From assembly GCF_900232905.1 (NCBI RefSeq), contig NZ_OCTQ01000002.1, forward strand, positions 62,001 to 126,000: a DNA stretch of 64,000 bases. Reading direction: 5' to 3'. Numbering within the stretch: the stretch's first letter is position 1; every line of letters starts with the position of its first letter. This document shows positions 1-9,940 of the stretch, in pieces. Under the pieces are notes generated by a model, which was not told the origin of the DNA, did no database searches, and was given only the letters and a program-made list of their open reading frames with translations. The translations under genes and the position numbers were made by a program. This DNA is from Miniphocaeibacter massiliensis. GTDB lineage: Bacteria; Bacillota; Clostridia; Tissierellales; Peptoniphilaceae.

Positions 1-864
1 GAAAATTCCTACCCAATATCTATTGGATATAAAGTAAAAGACTACCTTCCTCTAGATAAATTAAAAAATAAGTCAGTTTTTGAAAACCAAAATAAATTTT
101 TATCTCTTACTACCGGTAAAGATAACGAATATTTATCAATCCTTCCTTCATTTGAAGAAAATTTTGAAAATATTGAAATTGAAAAAGATAATCTTATTTA
201 TAAGTATAAGTTACAAGATGTGAATAAAGAAGGTAATTTTGAATTTAAATATAAGGTTCCAAAAGATGGAAAAGTATTTATATATGGATTAACTCCTACA
301 GTTCCTCTACCTGACAGATATACTTATGAGCGAAATGTATCTGTTCGTACTAGTGATTCATCTACAACCTATAATTTTATACGTAGTTCTATCTACGATT
401 TAGGAAATTATAAAGCTGGCGAAATTATAACTGTATCTGCTCCTCTGCAAAAAAATATTGCTAAAGATTATTTCAATATTCAACTTGCTACTATGAATGA
501 ACCTATGATTAAATCTGCTCTAGAATCATTAGATAATAACAAGTTAAATGTTACTAGTTATACAAGTAACTCTTTATCAGGAACTATTGAAGCTAAAAAG
601 GATGAAATACTATTTGCATCTATTGTTGACTACAATGGATGGGAAGTATATATAAATGGAGAGAAAAAAGAAAAAGAATTATTGTATGATACTTTTGTTG
701 GAGTTAGATTAGAAGATGGAACTAATAATATACAATTCAAATATATTCCTAAAAACTTCTATTTAGGAATAGCTATGTCCCTCTTTGGAATTTCTGCATT
801 GGTTTTTAAAAATAAAAATAATATTAAAAATTTAATTCATAAAAACAAAAAGATTGAATCTTAA
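1..864 (+). CDS. YfhO-family membrane protein, C-terminal fragment
   Basis: The frame is open from base 1, so the gene starts upstream of the window and only the last 287 residues are seen. The visible part is an extracytoplasmic beta-rich domain ending in a pattern typical of YfhO proteins (an ILFASIVDYNGWEVYINGE-like segment), then one hydrophobic helix (about YLGIAMSLFGISALVF) and a basic tail. YfhO proteins are large polytopic membrane proteins linked to glycosylation of lipoteichoic acid or other envelope polymers; the exact substrate cannot be read here. An internal ATG at 220 is not a credible start because the same domain continues upstream of it. Family fairly sure, function inferred. 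Confidence 0.75.
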   Translation, partial: ENSYPISIGYKVKDYLPLDKLKNKSVFENQNKFLSLTTGKDNEYLSILPSFEENFENIEIEKDNLIYKYKLQDVNKEGNFEFKYKVPKDGKVFIYGLTPTVPLPDRYTYERNVSVRTSDSSTTYNFIRSSIYDLGNYKAGEIITVSAPLQKNIAKDYFNIQLATMNEPMIKSALESLDNNKLNVTSYTSNSLSGTIEAKKDEILFASIVDYNGWEVYINGEKKEKELLYDTFVGVRLEDGTNNIQFKYIPKNFYLGIAMSLFGISALVFKNKNNIKNLIHKNKKIES

Positions 865-884
865 GATTCAATCTTTTTGTTTTT
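841..884. terminator. Bidirectional terminator between yfhO-like gene and clpC
   Basis: Near-perfect inverted repeat (AAAAACAAAAAGATTGAATC and its complement) overlapping the stop of the upstream gene and ending 4 bp before the clpC stop. It has A-runs on one side and T-runs on the other, so it can work for both convergent transcripts. Confidence 0.85.
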
Positions 885-887
885 AAT

Positions 888-3329
888 CTATACTTCTAAT
901 TTTTCTGTCTCTTTCTTTTTAAAAGTAACTTTACTTCCTCTTGTTGAAATTGAAATATTATCATCTCTTTCAACTTCTCCAGACAGTATAGCTTCTGCTA
1001 ATTTATCTTCTATCTTACTTCTTATAATTCTTTCTAAAGGTCTTGCTCCATAAGTCTTATCAAAACCTTCACTACTTACAAAATTAACTAATTTATTATC
1101 ATAGGTTACTTTAATATCAAGTTTCTTTAATCTATCCACCATTTCATCTAACATTATTTTAGCGACCTTTTTAATATCTTTTTCTGTTAAGTTGCTAAAT
1201 ACTACGATGTCATCTACTCTGTTTAAAAATTCAGGTCTAAATGTTCTTTTTAATTCTTCTAATATTATTTCTTTATTTCTTTCATATTCTTCTTTTTCAA
1301 TATCTTGCCCTGATGAAAACCCCAAATTATTTTTCTTTTCAAGACTATGTGCTCCAACATTTGATGTCATTATTAAAATTGTATTTTTAAAATTTACTAC
1401 TTTCCCTTTTGAATCTGTAAGTCTTCCATCATCTAGCACTTGTAATAAAGCATTGAATACATCTGGATGAGCTTTTTCTATTTCGTCAAACAAAATAACT
1501 GAATAAGGCTTTCTTCTAACAGCTTCTGTTAATTGTCCACCCTCATCGTATCCTACATATCCTGGAGGTGAGCCTATTAACCTTGAAACTGAATGTTTTT
1601 CCATATATTCACTCATGTCTATCCTTATCATTGAATCTTCATCGCCAAATAGCTCTTTTGCCAGTGACTTAGCTAAATATGTCTTACCTACTCCTGTAGG
1701 TCCCACAAATATAAATGAACCTATTGGCTTATTTGGATCTTTCAGTCCAACTCTTGCTCTTTTAATAGCATGTGAAATAGAATCAACAGCTTGATCTTGA
1801 CCAATTACATGTTTCTTTAAATTTTCGTTTAAATACAAGTATTTCTCTGTTTCTTCCTTAGTCATTGAAGTTACTGGTACATTTGACCATTCAGACACAA
1901 TTTTTGCTATATCTTCATAATTGACTATCATTTCATGGGTTCTTTTTTTCATTTTCCATGACTCTTGAACATTTGCTAATTCTTCTTTTACTTCTTTTAT
2001 TTTATCTCTTAATTCTGCTGCTTTTTCAAAATCTTGTGTAGCAATTGCTTGCTCTTTTTTTGTTTGCAGCTTTTCTAATTTTTCTTCACGATCTTTTAAA
2101 TCTGGCGGTGCTATATAAAATTTTATTCTTATTTTGGAAGCTGCCTCATCTATTAAATCTATCGCTTTATCTGGTAGATACCTATCTGTTAAATATCTGT
2201 CCGATAATTCTGATGCTGCAACTATGGCTTCATCTGTAATAGCCACTTTATGATGTGCTTCATATTTATCTCTTATTCCTTTTAATATTTGAATAGTATC
2301 CTTTACAGAAGGTTCTTCTACTGTTATTGGTTGAAGACGTCTTTCAAGTGCAGCATCTTTTTCTATTTGTTTCCTATATTCGTCAATAGTTGTAGCTCCT
2401 ATTATTTGCAACTCTCCTCTTGCTAATACTGGTTTTAATATGTTTGCTGCATCCATAGCACCTTCTGCTCCACCAGCACCTATTATTGTATGAAACTCAT
2501 CTATAAATAATACTACGTTATCTTGTTTTATAAGCTCGTCAATAACGCCTTTTATTCTCTCTTCAAAGTCCCCACGATATTTTGTACCTGCTATCATACC
2601 AGCTAAGTCTAAACTTACTATTCTCTTATCTTTTATTATTTCAGGAACATTTCCTTCTACAATTTTTTGTGCCAGTCCTTCAGCTATAGCAGTTTTACCT
2701 ACTCCTGGTTCTCCTATTAAAACAGGATTATTTTTAGTTCTTCTCAATAAAACTTGAATAATTCTTTCTATTTCTTTTTCTCTTCCAATTACAGGATCAA
2801 TTTTACCTTCTTCTGCTAGTTGATTTAAATCTTTTGCAAATTTATCCAATACTGAATCTTTATTTACTTTATGACTTTGCTTATTTGCGTTATTACTTGC
2901 TGCAGATGAAAAATATTCACTTAATTCTTTTTTTATCTTATCTTTATTTACATTCGTAGAGTTTAACATATATCCTGAAAAAGAATCATCATCTTCCAAT
3001 AACGCCAGTAAAATATGTTCTGTGCCTATAAAGTTACTCCCTAAGTCTCTTGCTACTTCTCTACTTTTTTCCATTAACCTTTTTACTCTTGGAGTTAAAT
3101 TTTCTGGTGGTTTTATACCATTACCATATCCTATGCTATTTATTACAACTTGCTTAAGGTTGTCATAATTTGCACCTGCTTCCATTAACATTTGAGTATC
3201 TTTACTATTTAGCTTCATAAAACCAAGTAAAATATGCTCTGTTCCTATATAATCATGTTTCATCATAAAACTTTCATTTGATGAAAGCTTTAAAAGAGTA
3301 TCAACATTCCCCATATTTTTATTATTCAT
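888..3329 (-). CDS. clpC: ATP-dependent Clp protease ATPase subunit ClpC
   Basis: HSP100 unfoldase that feeds substrates, including arginine-phosphorylated proteins marked by McsB, to ClpP. The 813 residues show the double Clp_N repeat (about 1-145), AAA domain 1 with Walker A GEPGVGKT at 206-213 and Walker B around 273-280, a UVR segment (about 420-455) in the middle region, and AAA domain 2 with GPTGVGKT at 543-550, then a ClpB-type C-terminal domain. Length and order match ClpC. Its ATG directly follows the mcsB stop codon, with an AAGGAGGA ribosome site inside the end of mcsB. It is the last gene of the CtsR operon and ends at a bidirectional terminator. Confidence 0.97.
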   Translation of the reverse strand: MNNKNMGNVDTLLKLSSNESFMMKHDYIGTEHILLGFMKLNSKDTQMLMEAGANYDNLKQVVINSIGYGNGIKPPENLTPRVKRLMEKSREVARDLGSNFIGTEHILLALLEDDDSFSGYMLNSTNVNKDKIKKELSEYFSSAASNNANKQSHKVNKDSVLDKFAKDLNQLAEEGKIDPVIGREKEIERIIQVLLRRTKNNPVLIGEPGVGKTAIAEGLAQKIVEGNVPEIIKDKRIVSLDLAGMIAGTKYRGDFEERIKGVIDELIKQDNVVLFIDEFHTIIGAGGAEGAMDAANILKPVLARGELQIIGATTIDEYRKQIEKDAALERRLQPITVEEPSVKDTIQILKGIRDKYEAHHKVAITDEAIVAASELSDRYLTDRYLPDKAIDLIDEAASKIRIKFYIAPPDLKDREEKLEKLQTKKEQAIATQDFEKAAELRDKIKEVKEELANVQESWKMKKRTHEMIVNYEDIAKIVSEWSNVPVTSMTKEETEKYLYLNENLKKHVIGQDQAVDSISHAIKRARVGLKDPNKPIGSFIFVGPTGVGKTYLAKSLAKELFGDEDSMIRIDMSEYMEKHSVSRLIGSPPGYVGYDEGGQLTEAVRRKPYSVILFDEIEKAHPDVFNALLQVLDDGRLTDSKGKVVNFKNTILIMTSNVGAHSLEKKNNLGFSSGQDIEKEEYERNKEIILEELKRTFRPEFLNRVDDIVVFSNLTEKDIKKVAKIMLDEMVDRLKKLDIKVTYDNKLVNFVSSEGFDKTYGARPLERIIRSKIEDKLAEAILSGEVERDDNISISTRGSKVTFKKKETEKLEV

Positions 3330-4379
3330 CTATATCTCCTCCTTTTCGAAGAAATTTCTTATATAATTAGCTCTTAATACATCTTCATCCTTAAAAGAAT
3401 GTAAATAATATTTATATTTTAGTATATTATATTTTTGTACAGATAACATTAAGTTTGTTATCTGTACAAAATTTAATTTATCATATAAGCCTAAACTTAC
3501 TCCCATTCTTAAATATGACAAATTCTCTAGTGCTTCATTTGAATTTATTATTCTTGAATATTTTAATACACCTAATGACCTGTAAATTTTATCTTTTATA
3601 AAATCAGATTTTTTTTCTAGTAAAGTTTTGCGTGAATTTCTTTCATTATCAATTATTCTACAAGTAACATTTTCTAGTTTGTCTATTACTTCTTGCTCTG
3701 TAAAACCTAATGTTTTTTGATTTGATATTTGAAACATATCCCCTAAAGCTCTACTACCTTCTCCATAAACACCTCTAATTGTTAAACCAAGTTTTCCTAA
3801 AGAATCCATAACACCTTGTAAATAATTAGACATCTTTAGTGCTGGTAAATGTAACATTATAGATGCTCTCATACCTGTTCCAGTATTAGTTGGACAAGCT
3901 GTTAAGTACCCAAAATCTCTGTCAAATGCAAAATCTAAATACTTTTCTAGTTTTAAATCTATTTCATTTGACATATCATAAGCCTTATATAAATCAAATC
4001 CTGGTAGAATTACTTGTAATCTCAAGTGATCTTCTTCATTTATCATTAAATTTATAGTATTATCCTTATTTATAATATAGTAAGAAATATCTTTATTATT
4101 AATGAGTTCAGGACTTACCAAATGCTCTTCTATTAATACTCTTCTATCTATACTATCAATATCTTTCATTGAAACTACACTAAAATCATTATCTATATCA
4201 ATAATTTCTATAGCTTTTTTAAATCTATCTGCAACTTCTTGAGCTTCTTTGTAATCTATATTATTTGTAAATTTAAACTTAATTAAATTTCTCGCAAGCC
4301 TTATTCTAGAGCTAATTATAACATCATCATAATCTGTATCTTTTTTTAGCTCTAGCCATCTAACCATTGATTTGTCCAT
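3330..4379 (-). CDS. mcsB: Protein arginine kinase McsB
   Basis: Phosphorylates arginines on misfolded proteins and on CtsR, marking them for ClpCP. The 349-residue protein has the phosphagen-kinase fold signatures: SSRIRLARNL (about 23-32), the NEEDH catalytic segment at 114-118 and the CPTNTGTGMR segment at 162-171. The C-terminal phosphoarginine-sensing motif, RDxxRA in characterised McsB, appears here as EDVLRA, so its first Arg-Asp pair is not conserved as such. The start overlaps the end of mcsA by 20 bp, indicating translational coupling to its activator. A second in-frame ATG four codons later is possible. Confidence 0.95.
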   Translation of the reverse strand: MDKSMVRWLELKKDTDYDDVIISSRIRLARNLIKFKFTNNIDYKEAQEVADRFKKAIEIIDIDNDFSVVSMKDIDSIDRRVLIEEHLVSPELINNKDISYYIINKDNTINLMINEEDHLRLQVILPGFDLYKAYDMSNEIDLKLEKYLDFAFDRDFGYLTACPTNTGTGMRASIMLHLPALKMSNYLQGVMDSLGKLGLTIRGVYGEGSRALGDMFQISNQKTLGFTEQEVIDKLENVTCRIIDNERNSRKTLLEKKSDFIKDKIYRSLGVLKYSRIINSNEALENLSYLRMGVSLGLYDKLNFVQITNLMLSVQKYNILKYKYYLHSFKDEDVLRANYIRNFFEKEEI

Positions 4380-4962
4380 CTACATCATCTAAATTAGTTT
4401 TCAATTCTTTAATCTCATCTCTAATTAAAGCTGCTTTCTCGTAATCTTCGTTCATAATTGAATCTTTTAATTCTTCTTCTTTTTTCTCTATTTCTTTTTT
4501 TATTATAATCAAACCTTCATATTTTTCTGGAACTTTACCTTTGTGTTCTAAGATTCCTTGTGTTTGATTTAATATTTCTCCAATTTCAGATTTAAAGTCC
4601 TCATAACATTGGCTACATCCAAGTTTTCCTGTTTTTATTATTTCTGACAAAGATACTCCACAATTAGAACATATTTTTTTATCTTTTTGTTCTGTTAATT
4701 TAGTATCTTCTTTCGAATTTCCATTAGAATTTACTACCTTATCAAACCCTAAGCCTATGTTTTTATCTAAAATAGATCCTATTAAATCGCTTAAAATATC
4801 TTGAAAATGTTTGAAATTTTCTTCTCCAATTTCTCCAAACCCAGAAAAATCTTCCATATATTTCATATAACAATCTTTACATAATCTTACTGTTTTTTTT
4901 CCATTATTACCTATTAAATGCATTTCGAAATTAGCTTCATTATTACATTTATCGCATTTCAT
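4360..4962 (-). CDS. mcsA: McsA, zinc-binding activator of McsB
   Basis: Partner needed for McsB kinase activity and for control of CtsR. The 200 residues hold four CxxC pairs (C3/C6, C28/C31, C98/C101, C116/C119), the expected two zinc fingers per half, and a C-terminal UVR motif (about 160-190, EKAALIRDEIKELK). The length is slightly above the usual 170-185 because of a longer linker rich in Asn, Lys and Glu between the two zinc regions. It lies 10 bp after ctsR and overlaps mcsB, in the standard ctsR-mcsA-mcsB-clpC order. Confidence 0.94.
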   Translation of the reverse strand: MKCDKCNNEANFEMHLIGNNGKKTVRLCKDCYMKYMEDFSGFGEIGEENFKHFQDILSDLIGSILDKNIGLGFDKVVNSNGNSKEDTKLTEQKDKKICSNCGVSLSEIIKTGKLGCSQCYEDFKSEIGEILNQTQGILEHKGKVPEKYEGLIIIKKEIEKKEEELKDSIMNEDYEKAALIRDEIKELKTNLDDVDGQING

Positions 4963-4972
4963 AATTTACCTC

Positions 4973-5434
4973 CTATCGAAGAAATGCCAACAACATATTT
5001 CTTAATATATCTGCTCTTACTATATTCCTGTAATCTATATTCACATTAGCAAGGGCAACATCTTCTATTGAATGTAATATAAGTTGACCTTCTCTCTTAT
5101 TTATTACCCCATCTTCATATAAGCTATTTACAATATCGTAAGCCATATCCTTTGTTATACTATTTTTTATTACTTCATTTATTATCCTGCTAATAGAAGA
5201 TTCATTTGAAAAAGTAAGTTTCATTATTTTAATATATCCACTTCCACCTCTTCTACTCTCTATATAGTACCCTTTATAGGGAGTAAATCTCGTAGTGAGT
5301 ACATAATTTATTTGAGAAGGAGCACAATTAAATTGGCTTGCTAAATCGTTCCTTCCTATTTCAACTATGCCATCTTCTGCTTGAGATATTAATTCTTTAA
5401 TGAATCTTTCTATACTATTACTTAAACCTGCCAT
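4973..5434 (-). CDS. ctsR: Transcriptional repressor of class III heat-shock genes CtsR
   Basis: Dimeric winged-helix repressor that senses heat and is inactivated through McsB/ClpC. The 153 residues contain the N-terminal helix-turn-helix (NDLASQFNCAPSQINYVLTTRF), the winged glycine-rich turn SRRGGSGYI that inserts in the minor groove and acts as thermosensor, and the C-terminal four-helix dimerisation part. First gene of the ctsR-mcsA-mcsB-clpC operon. A CtsR box lies between its promoter and its start codon, so it is autoregulated. A second box is seen in front of hsp20 at 28.4 kb. Confidence 0.95.
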   Translation of the reverse strand: MAGLSNSIERFIKELISQAEDGIVEIGRNDLASQFNCAPSQINYVLTTRFTPYKGYYIESRRGGSGYIKIMKLTFSNESSISRIINEVIKNSITKDMAYDIVNSLYEDGVINKREGQLILHSIEDVALANVNIDYRNIVRADILRNMLLAFLR

Positions 5435-5448
5435 AATTCACCCTCTAC

Positions 5449-5465
5449 TTTGACTATCTTTGACT
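5449..5465 (-). promoter_or_regulatory. CtsR operator of the ctsR operon
   Basis: On the minus strand AGTCAAAGATAGTCAAA, a tandem heptad repeat with 3-bp spacer that matches the known CtsR consensus RGTCAAANANRGTCAAA at every defined position. It lies in the 5' untranslated region, about 30-47 bp downstream of the promoter -10 box and 15 bp before the ctsR start. Confidence 0.92.
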
Positions 5466-5495
5466 AAGTAGATATAAACATCCATCTACATATAG

Positions 5496-5524
5496 ATTAT
5501 AGCACTAACTATTTATATTTGCAA
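5496..5524 (-). promoter_or_regulatory. Sigma-A type promoter of the ctsR operon
   Basis: Minus strand TTGCAA (5524-5519), 17-bp spacer, TATAAT (5501-5496). Placed just upstream of the CtsR box. Confidence 0.75.
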
Positions 5525-5529
5525 TTAAT

Positions 5530-5557
5530 AAAAAAGAGAGATTTCTCTCTCTTTTTT
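5530..5557 (-). terminator. Terminator of the EF-G-like gene
   Basis: AAAAAAGAGAG-type hairpin with a complementary arm and a T-run on the minus strand. Overlaps the stop codon of the EF-G-like gene. Confidence 0.8.
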
Positions 5558-7613
5558 ATTCTACATATGATTCTGCAATTATTTTTTCTACTATATTTGT
5601 TGGAACTTCATCATATCTAACAAACTCCATTTTAAAATCTCCCTTAGCTTGAGTCATAGATCTTAAATCTATAGAATATTCAAATAATTCTGCATGGGGA
5701 GCTTCTGCAATAACTAATTGGCTTCCATCTTCTTGTGGTTCCATTCCAAGTATTCTTCCTCTACGTTTGTTCATATCTCCCATAATATCACCCATATATT
5801 CATCAGGAATTGTAACTTCAACTTTCATTATAGGTTCTAGTAGTATAGGACTAGCTTCTTTAATTCCCTTTCTAAAGGCTAATTGGGCTGCTAATTTAAA
5901 TGCCATTTCATTTGAATCAACTGGATGATATGATCCATCATATAATGTCGCTTTTATGTTAACTACCGGATATCCAGCCAAAGGACCTTTTTCTAAAGAC
6001 TCTAATAACCCTTTTTCTACAGCAGGAAAATAATTTTTTGGAACTGAACCACCAAATACTTCTTCGTCAAATTCAAAATCTTCTGTCGATGGCTCAAATT
6101 TTATAAACACATCTCCATATTGTCCAGCTCCACCAGATTGTTTCTTATGCTTTCCTTGAACATCCGATTTTCCTTTTATAGTTTCTCTATAAGCAATTCT
6201 AAGAGGTATTATTTCAGTTTCCACACCAAACTCATCTTTTAATCTTTCTAAGACTATTTGTAGCTGAACATTACCTTGCCCTCCTATTGTTAATTGTTTA
6301 GTTTCTTGATTTCTATTTGTAATAATACTTGGATCTTCTTCTTGTAATCTATTTAATGCTTGAGATATTTTATCTTCATCACCTTTACTCTTAGGTTCTA
6401 TCGCTATATATAATGTTGGTTCTGGATATTTTATAGGTTTAAATAATGTAGGATTTGATTTTGAAGCCAAAGTATCTCCTGTTTGTGTAAATGCTAATTT
6501 AGATATAGCTCCAATATCACCTGCAACTATTTCTTTTGCTTCAATTTGTTCTTTTCCTCTTAGATAAAAAAGTCCACCCAGTTTTTCTACTTTTTCTTTT
6601 GTAACATTATATATTTCTGCATCTCTTGTAACTTTTCCAGAAATAACCTTAAAAACAGATATTTTACCTACAAATGGATCTACTATAGTTTTAAATATAA
6701 CTGCTGCCATTGGTGCATCAACTGAAACTTCTCTAAACTCATCGTCTTGATGTCTAAATCCATATTTTGCTCTTTCATCATCTGGAGATGGCATATATTC
6801 TTGAACAATATCCATTAAAATATCAAGACCTACTCCTGTTGAGGCAGAACCTGCCACTAATGGTACTGCTGTACCTTCTAAAAGAGCAGCTGTTATACCT
6901 TTCATTAAATCTTCATGTGTAAATTCTTCACCTGAAAAATATTTATCCATCAATTCTTCATCAGTCTCTGCTACTACTTCTGCTATTTCATTATAAACCA
7001 CTTCTACTTCATCTACTCTGTTTTCAGGTATAGGTACTTCTTTTCTATTAAATCCATCATACTCATATGCTTTTTTGTTTAAAACATCTATAAGTCCTTT
7101 AAAATCTTCCCCTTCTCCTAATGTCAAAGTAAATGGTATTACTTTTTTCGAATATTCTATGTGTAAATCAGATACTATTTTTGCAAATTTTGCATTTTCT
7201 TTTTCCATTTTATTCACAAAAATAATTCTAGGTAGTTCAATATTTTTTGTATAGTTTAAAACTTTTTCAGTTCCTACTTGTATGCCATTAGCTGCATCAA
7301 TTACTATTAAAGCCGCTTCACTAGCTCTTAATGCTGAAAAAACTTCACCTTTAAAATCAAAATATCCTGGAGTATCTATAAAATTAACTTTTATGTCTTT
7401 CCACTCTATAGGTACAATAGATGTGTTAATTGAAATTCCTCTTTTGATCTCCTCTTTTGAAAAATCAGAAACAGTATTTCCATCTTCAGTTTTACCCATT
7501 CTATTAGTAACTCCTGTATTAAACAGCATAGATTCAGTAATAGTAGTTTTACCACTTCCGCTATGCCCTACTAAGGCTAAGTTTCTAATTTTATCTGTTG
7601 TGTAAGCTTTCAT
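5556..7613 (-). CDS. Elongation factor G-like GTPase (EF-G2/FusA-like paralogue)
   Basis: Translational GTPase of EF-G architecture, 685 residues: G domain, domain II, and C-terminal domains III-V (EFG_IV about 470-590, EFG_C at the end). The P-loop reads GHSGSGKT (16-23) rather than the AHIDAGKT of the main EF-G, which marks the EF-G-like subgroup often annotated EF-G2. G3 is DTPG (80-83). G4 is NKME at 134-137 where NKxD is expected, a conservative but unusual change in the guanine-specificity residue. Monocistronic, with a terminator at each side. The role is unproven for this subgroup: back-up translocation, recycling or ribosome rescue. Confidence 0.85.
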   Translation of the reverse strand: MKAYTTDKIRNLALVGHSGSGKTTITESMLFNTGVTNRMGKTEDGNTVSDFSKEEIKRGISINTSIVPIEWKDIKVNFIDTPGYFDFKGEVFSALRASEAALIVIDAANGIQVGTEKVLNYTKNIELPRIIFVNKMEKENAKFAKIVSDLHIEYSKKVIPFTLTLGEGEDFKGLIDVLNKKAYEYDGFNRKEVPIPENRVDEVEVVYNEIAEVVAETDEELMDKYFSGEEFTHEDLMKGITAALLEGTAVPLVAGSASTGVGLDILMDIVQEYMPSPDDERAKYGFRHQDDEFREVSVDAPMAAVIFKTIVDPFVGKISVFKVISGKVTRDAEIYNVTKEKVEKLGGLFYLRGKEQIEAKEIVAGDIGAISKLAFTQTGDTLASKSNPTLFKPIKYPEPTLYIAIEPKSKGDEDKISQALNRLQEEDPSIITNRNQETKQLTIGGQGNVQLQIVLERLKDEFGVETEIIPLRIAYRETIKGKSDVQGKHKKQSGGAGQYGDVFIKFEPSTEDFEFDEEVFGGSVPKNYFPAVEKGLLESLEKGPLAGYPVVNIKATLYDGSYHPVDSNEMAFKLAAQLAFRKGIKEASPILLEPIMKVEVTIPDEYMGDIMGDMNKRRGRILGMEPQEDGSQLVIAEAPHAELFEYSIDLRSMTQAKGDFKMEFVRYDEVPTNIVEKIIAESYVE

Positions 7614-7682
7614 TTAATTCCTCCTCATTTTAATATAATAATTCTGTTTTAATTATAACATGAAAACATTTTTTTCGTATAT

Positions 7683-7718
7683 AAAAAGTGAAAGTTATAA
7701 TTAACTCTCACTTTTTAT
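7683..7718 (-). terminator. Terminator of the AI-2E-family permease gene
   Basis: Inverted repeat AAAAAGTGA...TCACTTTTT with inner AGTT/AACT pairing, four bases after the permease stop. Confidence 0.8.
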
Positions 7719-7721
7719 ATA

Positions 7722-8972
7722 CTACTTTTTATTTTTATCATTTATATCTAAAATCTTGTCATCTATTTCTTCATTATTCCTTGATTTTAATTCATTTTCT
7801 TCAATTTTATATTGATTTGTATCAACTGGTAGTCCTTTTTTTGTCAACATATATTCAGAAATTTCTTTAACAATTTGATATATTACTACAAAAATCGGAA
7901 CTCCAACTACCATTCCTACAATTCCGAATAAGCTACCTCCTACAAGAATAGCTGCTAATACCCAAAAAGATGATATCCCTAATTTTTCACTTTGTACTCT
8001 AGGTCTTACTAAATTTTCTTCTATTTGTTGAGCTGCTAATATTATCAAAATAAATATTAACGCTTTGTTGAAATCTTGAACAGATATCATTAAAAATACT
8101 GGTGCAGAACCTATCCAAGGTCCAATTATTGGTATTAAGTCAGTTATAGCTATAATGAATCCCATAGCAACTGCACCTTTTACACCTAAAATTGCTAATG
8201 CTATTGTAACAAGCACTCCTAGTATTGAAACTACTATAAGCTGACCTCCAATATACCCTTTCATAGTAACATTTATTTTTTGTGCAATTTTTATGGAATT
8301 TCCAGCCAATCTTTTAGGTACAAAAGAATATATCATTTTTTTAGACATCGCTATAAATCTCTCTTTGTCTATTAAAAAATAAATAGAAATTATAAAGCCA
8401 ACAAACCAGTTTATTGTTGTTGTAACTACTCCAGTAGCTACATTTCCAAGCCAAGGTAAAATTCCCTTCATAAAGTTTGTCACGTAATCTACTACACCCT
8501 CAATCTTCGTGGTCAAAAATTCTATTATACCTTTATTTATTTTCAAATCCTTGAAAAATGACTCTAATTTATTGTAGTTTGCTGTTGTGAAAAATGAACT
8601 GGCATTATCTATAAGGGTTCCTATTGCATCATATAATTGAGGTATAAGCATACTAAAGAAAAGGATTATAAATAATATAAATAAAATATATGTTAAAACC
8701 ATAGAAATTTTTCTTTTATTATTTTTTTTAAATTTCTCAAATATTTTTAATTTGCCAAGTTTGTTTTCTAAAAAAGTAAGTGGCATATTTAACAAAAACG
8801 CAAAAACTCCTCCAATTATAAATGGGTAAAACACCCTCATAATTATTCCTACATTTTCTTTAAAATCGTCAATTCTATATATAAAAAAGAAAAATAAAAT
8901 AGAAATAAATATAACTATTATTGAATAAATCGCCTTAGTTCTATCTTTTTCATTCCAATTAATTTTCATCAA
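7722..8972 (-). CDS. AI-2E family transporter (PerM/YtvI type)
   Basis: Polytopic inner-membrane protein of 416 residues with about seven to eight hydrophobic segments. It has the family's conserved C-terminal block (GFIIAITDLIPIIGPWIGS-like segment, then a PRVQSEKLGIS-like loop and LVGGSLFGIVGMVVGVP). The N-terminal half has two helices followed by a long amphipathic extracytoplasmic region. Members include the AI-2 exporter TqsA and Na+/H+ antiporters, so the substrate cannot be assigned. The charged C-terminal tail of about 50 residues is variable. Monocistronic, followed by its own terminator. Confidence 0.85.
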   Translation of the reverse strand: MMKINWNEKDRTKAIYSIIVIFISILFFFFIYRIDDFKENVGIIMRVFYPFIIGGVFAFLLNMPLTFLENKLGKLKIFEKFKKNNKRKISMVLTYILFILFIILFFSMLIPQLYDAIGTLIDNASSFFTTANYNKLESFFKDLKINKGIIEFLTTKIEGVVDYVTNFMKGILPWLGNVATGVVTTTINWFVGFIISIYFLIDKERFIAMSKKMIYSFVPKRLAGNSIKIAQKINVTMKGYIGGQLIVVSILGVLVTIALAILGVKGAVAMGFIIAITDLIPIIGPWIGSAPVFLMISVQDFNKALIFILIILAAQQIEENLVRPRVQSEKLGISSFWVLAAILVGGSLFGIVGMVVGVPIFVVIYQIVKEISEYMLTKKGLPVDTNQYKIEENELKSRNNEEIDDKILDINDKNKK

Positions 8973-9036
8973 TCCCTCCTAAGTAATAATTTATACTTTG
9001 TATACAATTTCTATTCTAACATATAACTATGTTTTG

Positions 9037-9062
9037 AAAAATAATACTCTAGTATTATTTTT
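9037..9062 (-). terminator. Terminator of the iclR-type gene
   Basis: AAAAATAATACT/AGTATTATTTTT hairpin immediately after the regulator's stop codon at 9064. Confidence 0.65.
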
Positions 9063-9063
9063 A

Positions 9064-9825
9064 TTAGATTTTATATCCTAGTTCTTCTGATATTTTTTTC
9101 GAATAATATTTTACATTCTCAGCTATTTCATTAATTCTACTATCAATAATTCTATTCGAAGGACCTGATACACTAATGGCTCCTTCAACATTTCCATTTA
9201 TATTGAAAATAGGAGAACCTATGCATCTTACTCCTTCTTCGTGCTCTTCATTGTCTTCTGCAAATCCCAGTCTTTTTATTTTTACTAACTCTTCTAAAAA
9301 GTCTTCATAGTCTATAATTGTTGTAGGTGTAAATTTTTTTATATTTGAACTATTCCATACTTTCTCAATATCAGTTTCATTAGAATACGCAAGTATAGCT
9401 TTTCCAACTGACGAGCAATATAGTGGAGTTCTACTTCCAATAGTTGAATACATTCTTATTGTATTTTTACTCTCTACTTTATCAACATAAACTACATCAT
9501 TTTTATCTCTAATTACCAAGTGCACAACTTCTCCTACTTTATTCATCAATTCTTCAACATATGGTCTAGCGACTCTTACTAAATCTATATTCTCTAGTTT
9601 TTTCATACCTAATTCATATAATTTAAAAGTAATATTATACTTACTAGTTGCTTCGTCTTGAACAACATAACCTTTTTGTATCAATGAGTATAATAATCTA
9701 TGAACTGTACTCTTATGAAGCTTTGTTTCTTCTGTTATTTCCTTTATCGTTATTCCTTCTATGCTATTTGCAACAACTTCTAAGATATTGAATACCCTAT
9801 CAATTGATTGTACTATTTCTGCCAC
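9064..9825 (-). CDS. IclR-family transcriptional regulator (KdgR-like)
   Basis: 253 residues: N-terminal winged helix-turn-helix (about 8-65, EITEETKLHKSTVHRLLYSL) and the C-terminal IclR effector domain (about 80-250, with the VGKAILAY and CIGSPIFN blocks). The start codon is GTG at 9825, preceded by AAAAGGAG. It is divergent from kdgA-kdgK, and a palindrome sits in the shared intergenic region. I infer that it controls 2-keto-3-deoxygluconate catabolism, probably sensing KDG or a related sugar acid. Whether it represses or activates is not visible, though operator placement just downstream of the kdgA promoter favours repression. Confidence 0.88.
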   Translation of the reverse strand: MAEIVQSIDRVFNILEVVANSIEGITIKEITEETKLHKSTVHRLLYSLIQKGYVVQDEATSKYNITFKLYELGMKKLENIDLVRVARPYVEELMNKVGEVVHLVIRDKNDVVYVDKVESKNTIRMYSTIGSRTPLYCSSVGKAILAYSNETDIEKVWNSSNIKKFTPTTIIDYEDFLEELVKIKRLGFAEDNEEHEEGVRCIGSPIFNINGNVEGAISVSGPSNRIIDSRINEIAENVKYYSKKISEELGYKI

Positions 9826-9843
9826 CTTTTATCTCCTTTTACC

Positions 9844-9872
9844 TTGATTTTAATATAAAAATATCTTATACT
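9844..9872 (+). promoter_or_regulatory. Promoter of kdgA-kdgK
   Basis: TTGATT (9844-9849), 17-bp spacer, TATACT (9867-9872). Transcription would start about 9880, immediately upstream of the palindromic operator. Confidence 0.7.
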
Positions 9873-9903
9873 TAGTTTAACAGGTTTCATATTGCAAATC
9901 AAC

Positions 9904-9920
9904 GTTTCATAATATGAAAC
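9904..9920. promoter_or_regulatory. Palindromic operator for the IclR-type regulator
   Basis: GTTTCATAATATGAAAC, a perfect 8-bp inverted repeat around one central base, in the kdgA leader. A degenerate copy (GTTTCATATTGCAAAT) lies at about 9883-9898. The TGAAAC/GTTTCA half-sites resemble KdgR operators known from enterobacteria. Binding is inferred. Confidence 0.72.
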
Positions 9921-9940
9921 TAATATTCAGGAGGAAGCTA

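Noticed and set aside
1192-1470. Open frame on the plus strand inside clpC
   Set aside because: Antisense shadow of a strongly conserved coding region; no ribosome site.
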